Part shown: in pieces, positions 58,549 through 64,000 of the stretch
How positions within the stretch are numbered: the stretch's first letter is position 1
Layout: every line of letters begins with the position of its first letter
From: Streptomyces sp. LUP47B
GTDB lineage: Bacteria > Actinomycetota > Actinomycetes > Streptomycetales > Streptomycetaceae
Direction: 5' to 3'
Length of the DNA: 64,000 nt
Assembly (NCBI RefSeq): GCF_001746295.1
Contig: NZ_MJAH01000001.1
Location: forward strand, 233,884 to 297,883
The notes under the pieces: model-generated
Seen by the model: only the letters and a program-made list of their open reading frames with translations
The model's database searches: none
Told to the model about the DNA's origin: nothing
Made by a program: the position numbers and the translations under genes

Positions 58549-58730
58549 CATGATCCTCCAGTGGCGGCGGGGGCATTCGATGCGGACGCCCAGTGGCGAT
58601 CCGGTCGGACGGTTGGAAGATCTCGGAAAGTGCGCCGGGCACCGGAGCGGCGAAGCCCCGGCTCCGGGTCCCGCCCGACCCATGGCCGATGGTGAGACCG
58701 GTCACGGGCCACGGGCTGGAGCCACTCCCC

Positions 58731-61189
<2,459 letters not shown>

Positions 61190-62192
61190 AGGGTGCGGGG
61201 TCCGTGGTGGCTGAACCCGGCAAGGGCTGATCGAGACGGACGCGGTCGTGCAATGGCCAGATCTGGCCGCCGTCGGTGTGCCCGGAGAGCTGGAGGTCGA
61301 TGCCTGCGGCTGCCGCCCGGTCGACGAACTCGGGCTGGTGCGCCAGGAGCAGGACGGGCAGTGCGGGGTCGGCGCCGTCCAGCGCTCCGGCGAAATGGGC
61401 GCAGTGGCCCGCCAGACCGGTAGGAGTCGGCGGTGACGTCGTCCGCGCCGGCGACGACGAGTGTGTGGCCTCGGCGTCCGAGCAGCAGGTGGCGGTTGCG
61501 CAGCGGCTGCCGGCCCACTTCGTCCATCAAGTCGATCCAGCCCTCGGCTTCGCTGCAGTCCTCATGGTTGCCGGTGCGTGTACACGGGCTCGGGTGGCCG
61601 CACGGTTGCCGGCAGGACGGCCTGGGCGCGGCGGCATTCGGCCGTGCCGTCCGGGATGTCGCCGGTGTGGCAGACCAGGTCCGCTTCCAGGGTGTTCACC
61701 GCTCTCGCACACCCGCGCCGACCAGCGGGCGCGTTCGAGCGGGTCGTAGTGGGCGTCGGTGATGAGGACGACGCAGAGGCCGCCCACACCGGCACCCGGC
61801 CGCGGGAGTTGCGCCTCTGGCCGGCGCACCCGCGGCACGGGACGGATCTCGGCGTGGGCCCGGGCGAGCAGTACGGCGGCTGCACCGAGGACGGCCCAGG
61901 TGACGATGCGGACCGGTCCTGACTCCCGCCGACGCCGGCTACGGTCAGGGCGAGCCGCAAGAACGCACCAGCGTTCCCGGGTGCCGTACAGCCTGCCACA
62001 GGCCGATCGACAGCAGCGCCAGACTGATGGCGAAGCAGACCAAGAACACGAACTGGGTGCCGGTCGCGAGGTCGTGGGTGCCCAGAACACGAACTGGGTG
62101 CCGGTCGCGAGGTCGTGGGTGCTGCCGTCCTCGTAGCGCCAGTACGCCTGTGGGAGAAGCGCCTCCGAGCCGCCGGCGCCTCTGTCGTGCAT
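61190..62192 (-). pseudogene. Metallophosphoesterase pseudogene with several frameshifts
   Basis: Pieces in successive frames rebuild one calcineurin-like membrane phosphoesterase: membrane helices (LVCFAISLALLSIGLWQ; VTWAVLGAAAVLLA), metal motif VVLITDAHYDPLERARWSARV, VCHTGDIPDGTAE, GNHEDCSEAEGWIDLMDEVG, TLVVAGADDVTADS, and finally LLLAHQPEFVDRAAAAG with LSGHTDGGQIWPL. All metal-binding motifs survive, but at least three frame changes separate them, one caused by a 41-bp tandem duplication at 62043-62122. It is recently dead rather than ancient. Confidence 0.7.
62043..62122. repeat. 41-bp tandem duplication within the phosphoesterase pseudogene
   Basis: The unit beginning AGAACACGAACTGGGTGCCG at 62043 recurs at 62084, 39 bases identical. 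41 is not a multiple of three. Without one copy the N-terminal frame would read from the Met at 62192 into the first membrane helix. Confidence 0.85.
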
Positions 62193-62195
62193 GGA

Positions 62196-62571
62196 TCACG
62201 GGTCCTCGCCGGATTCTTGAGCGTGTCGTCCGCCGTGACGATCAGCAGCCAGGCAAGCGCTGTCGCCGGAACCGTGGCGACCGCTCACTCACCCCCAAAC
62301 CCCTCGCAATGATCGAGTCATGTCGCCGCGGGCGAACCGCTCACCCGCCTCATCCCGAATCCGCGCACGAGCCTCTCACCGCTCGGCGGTCAACCCGCCG
62401 CCTTGCGCGTACCGCATACGACCGACCTACCGCAGGGATCAGCGCCCGGCCGCCCGACGCCCCACGACGACTCGGCTGCCAATCAGGAATTGCGAATGAT
62501 CGCTCCGTAGGGAATCGACAGCGAGGTCGTCCGTCGGGAGGCACCAGCAGCACACCGCCCGGGGACACCAC
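62196..62571. other. Gene-free stretch before IS110 head
   Basis: About 375 bases. It may hold the left end of the IS110 element, but IS110 elements lack clear inverted ends, so I cannot place it. No gene is visible. Confidence 0.35.
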
Positions 62572-62765
62572 ATGGCCGCCACCTGGGCCTGCATCGATGC
62601 CGGCAAGACTCACCACCACTGCGTCGCAATCGACGAGGGCGGCCGTCGGCTGCTGTCGCGACGCGTCACCCACGACGAACCCGAACTGCTCGAACTCCTC
62701 GGCGATGTCCTGGCCCTGGGCGACGAGGTGATCTGGGGTATCGACCTGGCCGACGGTGGAGTCTT
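62572..62765 (+). pseudogene. IS110-family transposase N-terminal fragment
   Basis: Begins ATWACIDAGKTHHHCVAIDEGGRRLLSRRV, the RuvC-like first strand with catalytic Asp of IS110 enzymes, and continues DEPELLELLGDVLALGDEVIWGIDLADGG before family similarity ends at about residue 64. From there the sequence belongs to an unrelated opposite-strand gene. Only about a sixth of the transposase remains. Confidence 0.7.
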
Positions 62766-62775
62766 AATGGGCCGG

Positions 62776-63255
62776 TCAAGCGGGCTGGGCTCGGTCGCTG
62801 CTGGGCAGTGCCCATTGGGCGTCCAGGTCCTGGCAGAGGATGCGGATGCTGCCGGTCGTGAGTCTTAGCTCATGGCTGCATCCGGACTCGTGGGGCAGGA
62901 GTTCGTCCAGGCGGACGGTGTTGAAGTCAGACAGTTCAAGCACGCCGCCCCCGTCGGCTTCCACCTGGACGCTGGTGACGCCGTAGTAGTGAACTGTCAG
63001 CACGTGGTCTTGGCTGGCTGGCCAGGTGAAATGGATCTGGAACTGATCTGCGGCGCCGGCAGTCGGGGGCAGCGCGGTGGGTCTGAGGTCTTTCACACAC
63101 CGCGGGGCCGAGAAATCGTAGTGCTCAGGGTGTGTGGCAAATGCGCGCGCCCCGGGCGGGAGGGCCGGCGCGAGTCGGGGCAACTCGGCAAGGTATGGGT
63201 TGGGATCGTGCCAGTAGGTGCCGTGAGCTTGCTGTTCGATGATCACGTATCTCAT
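62776..63255 (-). CDS. Small hypothetical protein, possibly immunity-like
   Basis: A 159-residue soluble protein starting MRYVIIEQQAHGTYWHDPNPYLAELPRL (cited in part) with later FATHPEHYDFSAPRCVKDL, VLTVHYYGVTSVQVEA, LDELLPHESGCSHELRL and SIRILCQDLDAQW. Similar small proteins occur across Streptomyces genomes; their strand-rich form resembles immunity proteins of polymorphic toxins, but I see no toxin here. It is intact and wedged between two IS110 pieces, so it may have been carried in or overrun by them. Confidence 0.6.
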   Translation of the reverse strand: MRYVIIEQQAHGTYWHDPNPYLAELPRLAPALPPGARAFATHPEHYDFSAPRCVKDLRPTALPPTAGAADQFQIHFTWPASQDHVLTVHYYGVTSVQVEADGGGVLELSDFNTVRLDELLPHESGCSHELRLTTGSIRILCQDLDAQWALPSSDRAQPA

Positions 63256-63344
63256 GTTCTGCCCCCTGTGTCGACGGCTCAAAGTACCCAACTGGCCACC
63301 GGATACGGGCAGAGCAAGGCCTGGGGAATCTTGAATGGGCTGAG

Positions 63345-64000
63345 TCAGGCCGCCGCTCTGGCCACTGGTGGGGTGGTGGTGAAGGGACGGTTGTCGCGGA
63401 GGAGGGCCCACAGGACGTCGACGCGTCGGCGGGCGAGGGCGATGACGGCGGGGATGTGTTGGTGGCCCTCGGCTCGTTTCTTGAGGTAGTAGGTGCGGTT
63501 GGGGCCGTTGCGGATGATGCTGGTCTGGGCGGAGAGGTAGAAGACGCGGCGTAAGCGGCGGCTGTAGCGCTGCGGGCGGTGCAGGTTGCCGGTGCGGCGT
63601 CCGGAGTCCTTGGCGACCGGGACCAGACCGGCGGCGGAGGCCAGGTGACCGGCGTCGGGGTAGCTCGCCAGGTCACCTGCGGCGACGAGGAACTCAGCCC
63701 CGAGGATTGGTCCCATGCCGGGCATCGACTCGATGATGGCGGCCTGCGGATGGGCATGGAAGGCGTCGCGGATCTGCCGGTCGAGCTGCTTGAGCCGGTC
63801 GTCCAGGGCCAGGACCTGTTGGGCGAGGTCCGCGGTGATGCTTGCCGCGGTGCCCTGGCCTGGGAGGGTGATGCGCTGGGCCTGGGCGGCTGTGAGAGCG
63901 GTCGTGGCCACAGCGTCGGGGTGGCGTACGCCCCGGGTGGCGAGCCAGCGAGTGAGGCGGGTTTGGCCGCAGCGGCGCAGGGCGGCGGGGGTCTGGTAGC
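63345..64000 (-). CDS. IS110-family transposase, partial at window end
   Basis: The coding frame enters from beyond the window end (YQTPAALRRCGQTRLTRWLATRGVR) and stops at 63345. It includes the C-terminal transposase-20 domain: ESMPGMGPILGAEFLVAAGDLASYPDAGHLASAAGLVPVAKDSGRR (cited in part), with the conserved Ser after PG in related enzymes represented by the LASAAGL region, and NLHRPQRYSRRLRRVFYLSA. The product appears uninterrupted in the visible part. It is on the strand opposite to the IS110 head at 62.6 kb, so they are not one element. Confidence 0.8.
   Translation of the reverse strand, partial: YQTPAALRRCGQTRLTRWLATRGVRHPDAVATTALTAAQAQRITLPGQGTAASITADLAQQVLALDDRLKQLDRQIRDAFHAHPQAAIIESMPGMGPILGAEFLVAAGDLASYPDAGHLASAAGLVPVAKDSGRRTGNLHRPQRYSRRLRRVFYLSAQTSIIRNGPNRTYYLKKRAEGHQHIPAVIALARRRVDVLWALLRDNRPFTTTPPVARAAA

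Noticed and set aside
55969..58683. A single 904-residue open frame joining the beta-helix protein to the region of the SGNH esterase
   Set aside because: Beyond 57197 the frame has the arginine- and proline-rich composition of an off-frame reading over a well-supported esterase gene. It arises from the seven-G run.

Overview
The window is high-GC actinobacterial DNA, very probably from a Streptomyces or close relative. The signs are GTG starts, purine-rich ribosome binding sites, short actinomycete-only families (DUF6233, DUF6207), Tat and Sec secreted glycosidases with ricin-type modules, and a truncated copy of a telomere-associated protein (Tap-like). Broken insertion sequences, truncated DNA-repair genes and small tandem duplications are dense here. 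This fits an accessory zone such as a chromosome arm near a linear end or a large linear plasmid; that placement is an inference.

Layout. (1) 1-8 kb: a small SRPBCC protein, a truncated Y-family DNA polymerase facing a DUF6233 gene, a GNAT acetyltransferase, a decayed IS5-type element carrying an intact coupled winged-helix gene, a lipoprotein head cut by an IS30 remnant, a divergent SDR/TetR pair with three dyad operators, and an intact ISL3 element with matching inverted ends. (2) 8-24 kb: a catabolic island. It holds an AraC regulator, a vanillyl-alcohol-oxidase-type flavoprotein, a TetR regulator, a class II aldolase, an aldehyde dehydrogenase, an SMP-30 lactonase, an SDR, a fold-type III PLP aldolase/deaminase, an MFS transporter, and a three-gene P450/ferredoxin reductase/ferredoxin system. 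It is interrupted by a Tap fragment, an IS110 head and a TnpB remnant. The gene set suggests uptake, oxidation and C-C cleavage of an aromatic, alkyl-phenolic or terpenoid compound; the substrate is unknown.

(3) 24-30 kb: mostly debris. It contains helicase-associated-domain and Tn3 transposase fragments, an ABC permease with a headless ATPase, an intact S1-like/zinc-knuckle protein, a frameshifted DUF6207 gene, and short remnants of Ku and an ATP-dependent DNA ligase (a lost end-joining locus). (4) 30-35 kb: an Old Yellow Enzyme-type reductase and an aldehyde dehydrogenase, divergent from an XRE/MmyB-type regulator, then nicotinamidase. (5) 35-40.4 kb: a compact urease operon ureAB(fused)-ureC-ureF-ureG-ureD, with no ureE.

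(6) 41.4-60.3 kb: the most striking region. Ten consecutive secreted carbohydrate-active genes lie on the minus strand, nearly all carrying a ricin-type beta-trefoil: a CE1-like esterase, GH29, GH59, a clan GH-A enzyme, three GH54 arabinofuranosidases, GH27, GH10, a CE3-like SGNH esterase and a right-handed beta-helix protein. Three strong hairpins divide them into three transcription units. A perfect 12-bp palindrome matching the CebR-type LacI-family box lies in the 5' part of the outermost gene. Together they look built to strip arabinose, galactose, fucose, acyl and xylan chains from plant cell-wall arabinoxylan or arabinogalactan. (7) 60.4-64 kb: a frameshifted metallophosphoesterase pseudogene with a 41-bp tandem duplication, an IS110 head, a small intact hypothetical gene, and an IS110 transposase running off the window end.
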